Assembly (NCBI GenBank): GCA_937996615.1
Contig: CALKVD010000173.1
Coordinates: 1-21,321 of the forward strand
Direction of reading: 5' to 3'
DNA length: 21,321 nucleotides
Origin: an uncultured Rickettsiales bacterium
GTDB taxonomy: Bacteria > Pseudomonadota > Alphaproteobacteria > Rickettsiales > Midichloriaceae
Shown one piece after another: positions 7,656 through 15,592 of this stretch (the first letter of the stretch is position 1; the number at the start of each line of letters is the position of its first letter). The notes beneath the pieces are model-generated. The model was not told the origin of the DNA, made no database searches, and worked only from the letters and a program-made list of their open reading frames with translations. The position numbers and the translations under genes are program-made.

Positions 7656-9239
7656 CTATTCCACTTCTCTTTCGACATATTTCACATAAGTGCCATATTG
7701 ACGCAAAAATTTTAGCAAATCCTCGATATTTTTTAGCTGAATTATATTTGCCTCGCTTTTATTCTGGAATTTTGCATCATAAGGCATGACGATTTTTTTA
7801 AACCCTAGTTTAACTGACTGGCTGATTCTAACATCACTCTGGTTAACTTGTCGCAATTCCCCGAGCAATCCAACTTCGCCAAAAAAAACAACATCTCGCG
7901 GTAAAAGCAGTCTACATGTAGCTGAAATCAAAGCAACTGCAACTGCTAGGTCGATTGCTGGTTCTTCAACTTTAAGTCCGCCAGCAATGTTGAGATATAT
8001 CTCTTTGTCCATGATTTTTAGTCCCAGTCTACTACCTAAGGTTGCAATAATCATTGATAAGCGGTTGTTGTCCCATCCAACAGCTGAGCGTCTTGGCGAA
8101 GGGATGAATGACGGCGCAACCAATGCTTGTACCTCGAGCAGAATGCTTCTGCTACCTTCGTATCCAGCAAAAACACAGGATCCACTTATATTTGCTTCGC
8201 TTGACATGAAAATACTTGAGGGATTTTCGACCTCAATCAAACCTTCGTTAGACATTGCAAAAACTCCGATTTCATTAGTGGAGCCATAGCGATTTTTAGT
8301 TGCTCTGACAATTCGATACTGCCTTGTGCCATCGCCTTCAAAAAGCAAAACTGTGTCGACCATGTGTTCGAGTAGCTTTGGCCCTGCAACCTGGCCTTCT
8401 TTGGTAACATGGCCAACTACAAGCAAAACCAAGTTTTTTTGTTTGGCGATTTTAGTTAGTTCAAAAGTACAGGCCTTGACTTGGCTGACGCTACCAGGGG
8501 CCGAGTTGATTTCGTCTATAACCATAGTCTGAATCGAATCAACGATCAGGAGTAAAGGTTTGCTTGTTTTTTTGACTTTTTTTGTTTTTTGGGTGGACGC
8601 AAACTCAGGATTTGTTACTTGATCTAATGATGCATGGTCCAAATTTTTTTGGAGGCGTTGCTCAGAGCCTATTCTCAAAGTTTCTTGTAAATTGAGATTT
8701 TGATCCGGAGGAGATTGATGCTCTTGTTCTGTTGCATTTATAGATTCAACCTTCGGTATAGCGTCAAGTATTTCGCTAATATTAGTTGTTACTAATACAC
8801 CAACATCAGCGTTGTCAATTCCCAACCTCTGAGCTCGGATTTTGATTTGGGTGACAGACTCTTCACCACTAACATAGAGACATTTTAGACCATGTTTGCT
8901 GGCGATGTTGCAAATCTGCAACAGTAAAGTTGATTTGCCTATACCAGGTTCGCCATATAGCAAAATCGTTGATCCAGGGACCATCCCTCCGCCGACTACT
9001 CGGTTAAATTCGTTGATGCCGCTGTCGTAGCGTTCGAGGGGGTGGGTCGAATCGTTCGCGCATAGGTTGTATATATCTCTGTCGCTATTACTTTTTTTCT
9101 TTTTGACAAAACTAAACTCATTGGCTTCAATTTTTTCTTCTTCAATCGTATTCCAGGTTAAACACTCGTTGCAGCGACCTATCCACTTCGAGTATTGGGC
9201 GCCACAAGATTGACAGATATATGCACTTTTGTTTTTCAT
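7656..9239 (-). CDS. radA: DNA repair protein RadA (Sms)
   Basis: RecA-like ATPase that drives branch migration during recombination and repair. The N-terminal zinc finger has four cysteines in a CxxC...CxxC layout (C9, C12, C23, C26). Walker A GEPGIGKST is at 96-104, Walker B LLLIVDS at 229-235 and the RadA-specific KNRYG motif at 315-319. The C-terminal Lon-like domain shows DLAVAVALISA and FFGEVGLLGELR. The length of 527 residues exceeds the usual 450-460. The excess is a hydrophilic insertion of about 60 residues (roughly 163-227) between Walker A and Walker B, rich in Gln, Asn and Lys. The insertion DNA includes a 6-bp hairpin at 8638-8653. The gene lies 35 bp downstream of the pentapeptide-repeat gene on the same strand. 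Confidence 0.97.
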   Translation of the reverse strand: MKNKSAYICQSCGAQYSKWIGRCNECLTWNTIEEEKIEANEFSFVKKKKSNSDRDIYNLCANDSTHPLERYDSGINEFNRVVGGGMVPGSTILLYGEPGIGKSTLLLQICNIASKHGLKCLYVSGEESVTQIKIRAQRLGIDNADVGVLVTTNISEILDAIPKVESINATEQEHQSPPDQNLNLQETLRIGSEQRLQKNLDHASLDQVTNPEFASTQKTKKVKKTSKPLLLIVDSIQTMVIDEINSAPGSVSQVKACTFELTKIAKQKNLVLLVVGHVTKEGQVAGPKLLEHMVDTVLLFEGDGTRQYRIVRATKNRYGSTNEIGVFAMSNEGLIEVENPSSIFMSSEANISGSCVFAGYEGSRSILLEVQALVAPSFIPSPRRSAVGWDNNRLSMIIATLGSRLGLKIMDKEIYLNIAGGLKVEEPAIDLAVAVALISATCRLLLPRDVVFFGEVGLLGELRQVNQSDVRISQSVKLGFKKIVMPYDAKFQNKSEANIIQLKNIEDLLKFLRQYGTYVKYVEREVE

Positions 9240-9274
9240 CGTTTTTATTCATCTTTTCGGTTGGTGGTTTTATC

Positions 9275-10372
9275 CTATTGGATAAAGGTATTGCTAAGTT
9301 CTACCTCTGGTAGGGAGGCAAAATTTAATTTAACTCCTTTGATTCTAGAAGATATAAATTTAGTTTTAATAAAATTGGTTTCAGTGAACTCAGAAGATAA
9401 TATATCTGCAAGTAAGAAATTAGTTTCAGCGATATTAGCATTTTCAAATATGCTGGAATCTATTGTCACTCCTTTAAGAAATGACTTGGTTATATCGCTT
9501 TTGCTAAAGTCGGTGAAGATGAGTTGCACATTGCTAAATTCGGTCTGATCGAGTTTTGAATTAACTAATGAAGTGCTGACAATGCTACCACCGGTAATTT
9601 TTACTTTAGTCATATTTAGGTTGTTCATATAGCTATCTTGTAGTTTAACCTTTGTTATATTGGTTTGGTCGAATTTGGAATTTTGTAATTTAACGTTGAT
9701 AAATTCGGTAGCATTAATATTGCTGTTGCTGAAGTTTGCTCCCTCAATGGTTGTGTTTTTAAATGCTGTGTCATCAATTACTGCATTCATAAAATTAGCA
9801 TGGCGGAGATTGGCTGAATCAAAACTGCAATCAGAAATGACTCCGTCACTAAAATTTATTTCGTGACCATAAGCTTGATCAAATATCACGCCATTAAATT
9901 TAGTATGTCGAGCGGATACTAGAGCCATGCTAGCATGGCTAAAATCCACTTCCGAAGCTATAGCATAATCCAAAACTGCTTGTTCGAGAAATGCGTTTCT
10001 GAAATTTGAGTTTGAGATGTCGCTACGGCTCAAATCAACTTTATACATATTAGCCCCACTGAAATTTATGCCCGATAAATTTAATCCTGAGAGATTGGTT
10101 CCAATGTCGCTACTAATGTTTATTGCGTAGTTACTCTCTCTCTTAGTTTTGATATAGCTAATGATCTCTTCGCGTGTTGGTTTGATTATGATACTTTTGT
10201 TTTTGGTTTGGTGATCCTGAACCCAGGAAATTATTTTATCTTTTGTTTTGGTAAAAAAACTACTGTCATCGCCATATACTTTGGGTGAAGCTGTGAATAA
10301 GACAACCAGAAAAATCAAAATAAATGATACTCTTTGGTAATTATTGAATATTATCATAGTTTGCACTCTCAT
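9275..10372 (-). CDS. Secreted pentapeptide-repeat protein
   Basis: Protein of 365 residues with an N-terminal signal peptide: a hydrophobic core SFILIFLVVLFTASPKVYG, probably cleaved before DDSS near residue 35. From about residue 85 to the end it is built of pentapeptide repeats of the A(N/D)LXX type, for example SGLNLSGINFSGANMYKVDL and FENANIAETNFLL. Such repeats fold into a right-handed quadrilateral beta-helix. Export would place it in the periplasm or outside the cell. Its partner and function cannot be read from sequence; fluoroquinolone-protecting pentapeptide proteins are cytoplasmic, so that role is unlikely. The start could be the ATG at codon 1 or at codon 6 (MIIFNN). It lies 48 bp after asd and 35 bp before radA, so it is probably co-transcribed with both. 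Confidence 0.85.
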   Translation of the reverse strand: MRVQTMIIFNNYQRVSFILIFLVVLFTASPKVYGDDSSFFTKTKDKIISWVQDHQTKNKSIIIKPTREEIISYIKTKRESNYAINISSDIGTNLSGLNLSGINFSGANMYKVDLSRSDISNSNFRNAFLEQAVLDYAIASEVDFSHASMALVSARHTKFNGVIFDQAYGHEINFSDGVISDCSFDSANLRHANFMNAVIDDTAFKNTTIEGANFSNSNINATEFINVKLQNSKFDQTNITKVKLQDSYMNNLNMTKVKITGGSIVSTSLVNSKLDQTEFSNVQLIFTDFSKSDITKSFLKGVTIDSSIFENANIAETNFLLADILSSEFTETNFIKTKFISSRIKGVKLNFASLPEVELSNTFIQ

Positions 10373-10420
10373 GGTTTGTACTTATTTGAAAACTATTGGC
10401 TTAATAGTTTTGGCTAATAA

Positions 10421-11518
10421 TTATTGTATCAAAATTTCTGCTATTTGTACTGCGTTTAATGCAGCTCCTTTTAATAGGTTATCGGATGTAATCCAAAAGT
10501 TGAATGCATTATTACAACTTTCGTCAAATCTCACCCTAGAAACATAAACAGCTGGTAGGCCGGCAATTTCTAGCGGAGTTGTATAGTTGGTGTCAGTTTG
10601 TTCGTCTAGTAAAACGAGGCCATGGTTCGAAAAAGATTCTAAAGCGGCTTTGATTTCTTCTAGGTTATAGTGATCATAGAACTCAACATTAACGCTGATA
10701 CTATGGCCGACAAAAACTGGAACTCTAACGCAAGTTGCGGTTATGGCTATTTCTGTGCCCAAGATTTTGCATGTTTCGAAAGCGATTTTTTCTTCCTCGT
10801 CAGTATAGCCATTGTCAAGAAATTTTCCGACATGGGGTACCACATTGAACGCTATTGTTCTGGGGATTGCTTTAGCTGTTGTTGGTTTGGAGATGAATCT
10901 GGCATAGCTTTGTTGGTGTAACTCTTCCATCGCAATTTTGCCAGCCCCCGAAACCGATTGGTAGGTCGAAACTATAACTCTTCTAATTGCGCCTAAGTTT
11001 TGCAAAGGTTTTAGTGCTATTGTCAAAGGGATTACGATGCAATTTGGGTTAGCGATAATTCGATGTTTGATAGTTGCGCCGGCGAGGGTTGTGTTTTGAG
11101 CTGTCTCTTCTGTCGCATCCCTGTTTTTTAGATCTCGCTTTTTGAGATAGTCAGCTAAATGATCGATTTTTTCCTGATTCACTTCTGGTACAACTAGCGC
11201 AACTTTCTCGTCCATCCTCCAACATGAAGAATTATCTATCACAATAGCACCTGTTTTTGCAGCTATTGGAGCATAGATTTTCGACACTTCTTTGCCGGCG
11301 GAAAATAAAGCAAAGTCAACTCCAGCAAAGTCAAACTGCTCCAGATTTTGCACCGTTATATCCTCGTCGCCATAGCTCAATTTTTTTCCTTCGGAATTTT
11401 TTGATGCCAAAGCTACAATTTCGCTAAGCGGGAATTCGCGTTCAGCCAAAACCCGGAGCATCGCTCTGCCGACGTTACCGGTTGCACCGACAACCGCAAC
11501 TTTATATTTTCTATTCAT
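10421..11518 (-). CDS. asd: Aspartate-semialdehyde dehydrogenase
   Basis: NADPH-dependent enzyme converting aspartyl phosphate to aspartate semialdehyde, leading to diaminopimelate (for peptidoglycan), lysine, threonine and methionine. The N-terminal Rossmann motif is VAVVGATGNVGRAML (GATGNVG at 11-17). The catalytic cysteine is C160 in NPNC and the acid/base histidine is H272 in RVPVFVGHS. At 365 residues it is longer than the usual 330-345. The excess is a hydrophilic insertion at about 121-150, just ahead of the catalytic cysteine segment, with LKKRDLKNRDATEET. The insertion DNA includes a short inverted repeat ATCTC/GAGAT at 11132-11148. In a host-dependent bacterium the likely use is diaminopimelate for the cell wall. 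The gene follows thyX after 25 bp. Confidence 0.96.
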   Translation of the reverse strand: MNRKYKVAVVGATGNVGRAMLRVLAEREFPLSEIVALASKNSEGKKLSYGDEDITVQNLEQFDFAGVDFALFSAGKEVSKIYAPIAAKTGAIVIDNSSCWRMDEKVALVVPEVNQEKIDHLADYLKKRDLKNRDATEETAQNTTLAGATIKHRIIANPNCIVIPLTIALKPLQNLGAIRRVIVSTYQSVSGAGKIAMEELHQQSYARFISKPTTAKAIPRTIAFNVVPHVGKFLDNGYTDEEEKIAFETCKILGTEIAITATCVRVPVFVGHSISVNVEFYDHYNLEEIKAALESFSNHGLVLLDEQTDTNYTTPLEIAGLPAVYVSRVRFDESCNNAFNFWITSDNLLKGAALNAVQIAEILIQ

Positions 11519-11543
11519 AAATTAACCTTGTAATAATATATAA

Positions 11544-12479
11544 TCAACTTTTTAAGATATTTTGTAGTTCGTTCCAATCCCTTGTTCCCATTCCGCTTTC
11601 CTGTTGACTTACTGTTTCGCCAGCTATAAGTTTTTTGATTACTTTAATAGCGGGGTCAGACAGAGTGACGGCATTCAACTGATGGTTGCAAAAGGCCTCA
11701 TAAGTATAAGGAACCCATTGTTCGATGATTGAGAGCAAAACCTCGGCATATGCTCTGATTTCAAACTGTGCGTGGGGATCTGCCCTTAATCTAACAAATC
11801 TCAGCAGATTATGTAAATCCACCTTCCAATACCATTGGGTATAATAGTTTAATGGGAGATTCATCCTCGCTAATTCTCGAGCCAACCCCTGTTTTTGCGG
11901 GTCCAAAACATCCCCCGTCTCTTCGTTGAGGTTGAGCATTTCCATGTAGTGCTGGTAGCATTTTTCTGAATCATTCCGCAATAAATCCAAGACCCGAGCA
12001 GCTTCCTCGCCTCGCAAAACCCGGTCTTGATCCCGGCATTGTTTGTTTGTTGCTGATTGGGCTGCTAGATGCTCTGGGTTTGGAATGTAGAACTCTTTAT
12101 CTAAAATTGAATAGCGAGCAGAATATTCATTCACATTTGCTGTTCGGTGCCTAATCCATTGGCGAGCAATAAAAATCGGTAGTTTAATATGGAACTTAAT
12201 TTCGCACATCTCAAAAGGAGTTGAGTGAAAGTGCTTCATCAAATAATTAATCAGCCCCTTGTCTTCGTTCGCTTTTTTTGTACCACGACCATAGGACACT
12301 CGAGCAGCTTGAACAACTGCTTCGTCGTTACCCATGTAGTCCACAACTCTGATGAATCCATGGTCCAGCACCTTGAACTCCTTTGCTAGCATTTGTTCGA
12401 TTGCTGGAACTGTTGGTCGTAGTGTTGTTTGCTGTTGTTCTTGAGTTGCCTGATCTAAAGTTATATTTTGTTCTGTCAT
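11544..12479 (-). CDS. thyX: FAD-dependent thymidylate synthase ThyX
   Basis: Flavoprotein that methylates dUMP to dTMP using methylenetetrahydrofolate and NADPH; it replaces ThyA and forms a tetramer. The diagnostic ThyX signature RHR-x7-S is present as RHRTANVNEYS (R110-S120). The preceding FHIKLPIFIARQWI and the downstream ARMNLPLNYYTQWYWKVDLHNLLRFVRLRAD segments are also characteristic. The length of 311 residues is typical of the alphaproteobacterial form. The first 30 residues are Gln/Thr-rich and poorly conserved in type. It heads the long minus-strand run and diverges from murJ across 300 bp. Confidence 0.97.
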   Translation of the reverse strand: MTEQNITLDQATQEQQQTTLRPTVPAIEQMLAKEFKVLDHGFIRVVDYMGNDEAVVQAARVSYGRGTKKANEDKGLINYLMKHFHSTPFEMCEIKFHIKLPIFIARQWIRHRTANVNEYSARYSILDKEFYIPNPEHLAAQSATNKQCRDQDRVLRGEEAARVLDLLRNDSEKCYQHYMEMLNLNEETGDVLDPQKQGLARELARMNLPLNYYTQWYWKVDLHNLLRFVRLRADPHAQFEIRAYAEVLLSIIEQWVPYTYEAFCNHQLNAVTLSDPAIKVIKKLIAGETVSQQESGMGTRDWNELQNILKS

Positions 12480-12658
12480 CTTTGTTCTTTTTAAAATAAA
12501 ATATCGTAAATAAATTCATAAATAAGTTTTAGTGGTTATTAATGAATCATAATCAGCATTCGGAATTTTAATATAAATCTCCTTTGCTAAAAAACATCTT
12601 ACAGATAAAAAATATCACCGGAAGTACTTTTAGAAAAAAAATATAAAAAAATTTTATT

Positions 12659-12687
12659 ATATTATCTTTGTCTAGCAGTTCTGGCAA
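12659..12687 (-). promoter_or_regulatory. Candidate promoter for thyX
   Basis: On the minus strand TTGCCA (12687-12682) and TAATAT (12664-12659) are separated by 17 bp. They lie about 180 bp upstream of the thyX start, which would give a long AT-rich leader. Both boxes are only partial matches, so another promoter nearer the gene is possible. Confidence 0.25.
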
Positions 12688-12717
12688 TAATGGGCAGTTG
12701 CTTTGCTAGAGTCTTGG

Positions 12718-12746
12718 TTTACTTTATTGAAATCTAGGGTTATAAT
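12718..12746 (+). promoter_or_regulatory. Candidate promoter for murJ
   Basis: TTTACT (12718-12723) and a consensus TATAAT (12741-12746) are separated by 17 bp and lie 36 bp upstream of the ATG of murJ. This geometry fits a sigma-70 type promoter. Confidence 0.5.
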
Positions 12747-12782
12747 GCATTTTATTTAATTTATAATAAAAAATAATCAGTG

Positions 12783-14273
12783 ATGCTAAAATCTAGTGCA
12801 ATCGTTAGTCTTACTATATTAGTGTCACGAATTTTGGGATATGTTCGAGATGCTGCCATTGCTTTTTTAATGGGAACAACTATATATAATGATATTTTCG
12901 TTGCGGCTTTTAAACTTACCAACCTATTTCGATCTGTTTTTGCTGAAGGAGCTTTTAACAACGCCTTCACTCCTGTTTTTAGCCAGGTTATTGCCTCCCA
13001 CGGGTCCCGTTATGCCAGAACCGTTGCGGCCCATCTCCAGGCGTTACTGCTGCTTGGACTTTTGTTGGTTATGGCGATTATGTTTTGGGTGATGCCATTA
13101 GTGATTAGGGTTACAACTCCAGGTTTTGCAACTAACCAAGAGTCTTTAGTGTCGGCGATCGAGATTGCAAGACTGACCTTTCCCTATCTGTTTTTTATTT
13201 CAGTTGCTGCTTTCTATGGCAGTATTTTAAATAGCATCAACAGTTTTGTGCCATATTCCTTTACTTCGGTTTTGATGAATGTCGCAACAATTTTGAGTAT
13301 TCTGATCTGGCACGGTAAGTTTCAAACCCCGGCCCATGACTTAGGTTATGCCGTATTGCTCGCTGGGGTTGTGGAATTGCTTTGGATGTTATTTTGGGCT
13401 TGGCAAAAAAATTGGCTAATTCCTTTGCGTCGGCCCATTTTGGTTAACTATACTAAACGGATAGCAAAGCGTTTTATGCCTGCTTTGCTTGGTTCTAGCG
13501 TGATGCAGGTTAACGTTTGGATTGATATGGTATTAGCGTCGTTCATCCCTAGCGGCATGTCATATATATATTACGCTGATCGGGTTATGCAACTCCCGCT
13601 TGCATTGGTTGGGACTGCTCTTGGGATTGTGATGTTGCCAAATATTGCTAAGGTTTTTAAACATCGCGATAAGAAAAACTGTGGGATGGTGCAAAACGAT
13701 GAAGCAATTAGTTTATATAACAACGGGGTTCAGCTTGCGATGGCTTTTAGCATTCCAGCAGCTTTTGGTTTGTTTTATTTGGCAGAAGATATTATGCAAC
13801 TCCTCTTTATGCGGGGTGAATTTGGTTTTGAATCACTGCGTGGTACTAGTTCGGTTTTGGTCGCATTTGCTGTTGGCTTGCCAGCTTTTGCTTTGCTTAA
13901 AATCATTAATTCAGTTTTCTATGGTGCTGGAGACACTGCAACTCCAACTCGTATCGCTATCTATTCCTTAATCAGTAATTTTGTTCTTGGTGCTATTCTA
14001 TTACAGTATTATATGCAAGTGGGTATCGCAATTGCTTCAGTAGTTTCAGCTTATCTAAATTGTTTCAGGGGTTTGCGGCGATTGGGTGATAAACACGGAA
14101 TCAAGGTTGTTAAATCAACTTGGGTTGAGATTTTAAAATATTTGTTTGGATCTGTCATAATGGTTATTGCAATCAAATATATTTTGGTTGATGCTTTTGT
14201 CTTGCTTAGAATAGCTTTTGGTGCTGCGATTTATTTTGCGATTGTGTTTTTGCTTAGAAAGATAAGACAATAG
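12783..14273 (+). CDS. murJ: Lipid II flippase MurJ (MviN)
   Basis: Polytopic inner-membrane protein of the MOP superfamily that flips lipid II to the periplasm for peptidoglycan synthesis. The N-terminus has the family pattern SRILGYVRDAAIA, followed by FKLTNLFRSVFAEGAFNNAFTPVF, a hallmark of MurJ. The rest forms about 13-14 hydrophobic helices with further family segments such as LPLALVGTALGIVMLPNIAK and FYGAGDTATPTRIAI. Two adjacent initiators exist, GTG at 12780 and ATG at 12783; I chose the ATG, giving 496 residues, a normal length. A promoter candidate lies 36 bp upstream. With asd and murC it shows that the cell retains peptidoglycan precursor synthesis and export. Confidence 0.96.
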   Translation: MLKSSAIVSLTILVSRILGYVRDAAIAFLMGTTIYNDIFVAAFKLTNLFRSVFAEGAFNNAFTPVFSQVIASHGSRYARTVAAHLQALLLLGLLLVMAIMFWVMPLVIRVTTPGFATNQESLVSAIEIARLTFPYLFFISVAAFYGSILNSINSFVPYSFTSVLMNVATILSILIWHGKFQTPAHDLGYAVLLAGVVELLWMLFWAWQKNWLIPLRRPILVNYTKRIAKRFMPALLGSSVMQVNVWIDMVLASFIPSGMSYIYYADRVMQLPLALVGTALGIVMLPNIAKVFKHRDKKNCGMVQNDEAISLYNNGVQLAMAFSIPAAFGLFYLAEDIMQLLFMRGEFGFESLRGTSSVLVAFAVGLPAFALLKIINSVFYGAGDTATPTRIAIYSLISNFVLGAILLQYYMQVGIAIASVVSAYLNCFRGLRRLGDKHGIKVVKSTWVEILKYLFGSVIMVIAIKYILVDAFVLLRIAFGAAIYFAIVFLLRKIRQ

Positions 14274-14274
14274 C

Positions 14275-14292
14275 AAGCTTTATTTAAAGCTT
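14275..14292 (+). terminator. Small hairpin directly after murJ
   Basis: AAGCTTT (14275-14281) and AAAGCTT (14286-14292) form a perfect 7-bp stem with a 4-base loop immediately after the murJ stop codon. No T tract follows, so it may be a weak terminator or an mRNA 3' end. Confidence 0.3.
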
Positions 14293-14317
14293 TGAGAATA
14301 AAGCATATAACTTTATA

Positions 14318-14355
14318 ATTATGCTATTGTATTATAATGGAACATGTATTATATC
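14318..14355 (+). promoter_or_regulatory. Copy 1 of the shared promoter block, ahead of paralogue A
   Basis: The block starts with ATTATGCTATTG and carries a -35 TTGTAT (14327-14332), a 17-bp spacer and a weak -10 TATATC (14350-14355). The -10 ends 34 bp before the ATG. The arms TATAAT (14333-14338) and ATTATA (14348-14353) form a dyad that starts right after the -35 and runs into the -10. The two other copies have the same position and spacing. Confidence 0.65.
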
Positions 14356-14389
14356 TATATCAGATAGATAATTAATTTTTTAATTTATA

Positions 14390-14815
14390 ATGCTCCAAAA
14401 AAGATCTAATACTAATAGTAACCTAAATGCCGATCAGAATTCTTGTCAAGAATTTGATTCTAAATATCCTTTTATTCTATTGTTGGTTTCAGGTGATAAT
14501 CAGTTGTTGACGCATGTATTAGAAGCAGTAAAACTAGAGAAAAATAAGCCATCCTTGGTTAGAGCTGAAAAATATGTCCGCAATGCATATTATTTTTCAC
14601 AAATATCAAATATTGCTCTGTTTTCTTCCTTTTTAGTAGGTATAGGGATGATGGGTTTGATGCCAGTTAGTATCCCATCAGTACCAATTTTAGTTTCAGG
14701 AATTATAATTTTCACTTTTGGAAGTATAATCACAACTGTATTACGTGATAATGCTGAAAAAATATTAGGTTCTCTTAGCACAAAAGATGATACAAATTCT
14801 AAAAAAATAAAATAA
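14390..14815 (+). CDS. Small two-helix membrane protein, tandem paralogue A
   Basis: Protein of 141 residues that I do not recognise as any named family. It has a polar, Asn-rich N-terminus, a segment FDSKYPFILLLVSGDNQLL (22-40), an AEKY motif (59-62), and then two closely spaced hydrophobic helices (about 74-91 and 97-117) with a short Pro-containing turn (MPVSIPSVP). A charged tail (RDNAEKI, then KKIK) follows. The next two genes encode proteins with the same order of elements. No signal peptide is present; the hairpin would place both ends on the same side of a membrane. It is preceded by its own copy of a shared promoter block and has no clear Shine-Dalgarno. It is the most divergent member of the three and has the weakest -10 box. 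Confidence 0.8.
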   Translation: MLQKRSNTNSNLNADQNSCQEFDSKYPFILLLVSGDNQLLTHVLEAVKLEKNKPSLVRAEKYVRNAYYFSQISNIALFSSFLVGIGMMGLMPVSIPSVPILVSGIIIFTFGSIITTVLRDNAEKILGSLSTKDDTNSKKIK

Positions 14816-14895
14816 TTATCAAAATTATCAATATACTGTCTCAGTACATTGAGTCAAGCGACTATAGAGCTGGTTATTCCAGAATTAATATAATC

Positions 14896-14928
14896 TTAAG
14901 GAATAGTAAGTTGCTACTTCTTCCTTAA
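14896..14928 (+). terminator. Hairpin between paralogues A and B
   Basis: TTAAGGAA (14896-14903) pairs perfectly with TTCCTTAA (14921-14928). The stem continues past a small internal bulge with AGTA/TACT around a 6-base loop. It lies between the end of paralogue A and the promoter of paralogue B, a good place for a terminator, but no T tract follows. Confidence 0.4.
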
Positions 14929-14953
14929 AGTCAAAATATATAGATAATGTCAT

Positions 14954-14991
14954 ATTACGCTATTGCATTATAACAAAACTTGTTATATAAT
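14954..14991 (+). promoter_or_regulatory. Copy 2 of the shared promoter block, ahead of paralogue B
   Basis: The -35 TTGCAT (14963-14968) and consensus -10 TATAAT (14986-14991) are separated by 17 bp, and the -10 ends 32 bp before the ATG. The spacer contains a perfect dyad, TATAACAA (14969-14976) and TTGTTATA (14980-14987), around 3 bases. It begins immediately after the -35 and overlaps the -10, the position expected of an operator. The upstream flank ATTACGCTATTG matches the other copies. Confidence 0.75.
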
Positions 14992-15023
14992 ATAGCTATA
15001 TAGAAAATCTTTTGAGGGATAAA

Positions 15024-15449
15024 ATGACTAATTTAACAACTAAAAGAAAAAGTGAAATTTCTACAATTCTTTCTCAGCAAAGCTCAATTAACATGGATTT
15101 ATTTTCTAATAAATATCCATATCTTGCTTTTTTATTAGAGAATCACGATTTACTTAGAAATTCTAGAATGGAAAATGAAAATATCAATCCTGACATGGAT
15201 AAAGCTGAAAAATATGCAAAAGGTGGGTATTTTGTTGCTTCGGGAGCAGTTGTTGCCGGTGTTGGATTGTTATTGGCTAGTACTGCTATGAATTTTATAC
15301 CATTGTTACTTTTAAGCATTGCTGTAGCTGGTACTGGAATTATTGTTGCTAATCTATTACATAAAAAGGCAGAAAAGCTAGTCGATAATTGTCCACTGAG
15401 TATCGATTTGCTAACTAGAAAACAATCGGTTCGATCTTGCAGTTTCTAG
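15024..15449 (+). CDS. Small two-helix membrane protein, tandem paralogue B
   Basis: Protein of 141 residues from the ATG at 15024, which has a good ribosome binding site GAGGG at 15014-15018. An upstream in-frame TTG overlaps that site and is rejected as the start. The order is: polar N-terminus, FSNKYPYLAFLLENHDLL (27-44), a spacer rich in Asn and Asp, AEKYAKGGYF (61-70), helix 1 (about 68-88), a tight turn with a proline, helix 2 (about 91-112), then HKKAEKLV and a short polar tail. It is closest to paralogue C, sharing the AEKYA/PEKYA element, the (I/M)PLLL turn and the KKAE motif after helix 2. No family is recognised. It has its own promoter copy with a dyad, so it is likely regulated together with A and C. 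Confidence 0.85.
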   Translation: MTNLTTKRKSEISTILSQQSSINMDLFSNKYPYLAFLLENHDLLRNSRMENENINPDMDKAEKYAKGGYFVASGAVVAGVGLLLASTAMNFIPLLLLSIAVAGTGIIVANLLHKKAEKLVDNCPLSIDLLTRKQSVRSCSF

Positions 15450-15450
15450 C

Positions 15451-15470
15451 AATTAGTGGTGTCACTAATT
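15451..15470 (+). terminator. Hairpin directly after paralogue B
   Basis: AATTAGTG (15451-15458) and CACTAATT (15463-15470) form a perfect 8-bp stem with a 4-base loop one base after the stop codon of paralogue B. There is no T tract, so it is a weak terminator candidate or an mRNA-end structure. Confidence 0.4.
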
Positions 15471-15592
15471 AAGTTAGCTAGGATAGATGTTGTTCTCTAT
15501 TTCTGTGAAACTTTAAACAGGCTGGTTATGTTTTGTAATCTTCCTCCCATCCTTTTCATAAAATAACAAAATATACATACAAGTAGCTTGAT

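Larger units (their letters stand above)
12480..12779. other. Divergent intergenic region between thyX and murJ
   Basis: This 300-bp, very AT-rich stretch carries the candidate promoters for both divergent genes (annotated separately) and an A/T-rich homopolymer-like segment near 12630-12665. No open frame, tRNA or other RNA gene is visible. Confidence 0.6.

Noticed and set aside
7786..8289. Plus-strand open frame of 167 codons
   Set aside because: It is fully antisense to the conserved RadA coding region, has no recognisable motifs, and its composition follows the radA codons.
12328..12519. Minus-strand frame with a Thr/Asn/Ser-rich product at the start of thyX
   Set aside because: It is the shifted frame of the Gln/Thr-rich thyX N-terminus. 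The ThyX frame continues through the conserved signature, so this is a shadow.
15012..15023. Upstream TTG start for paralogue B
   Set aside because: The TTG overlaps the GAGGG ribosome binding site that serves the ATG at 15024, and neither A nor C has matching extra residues.
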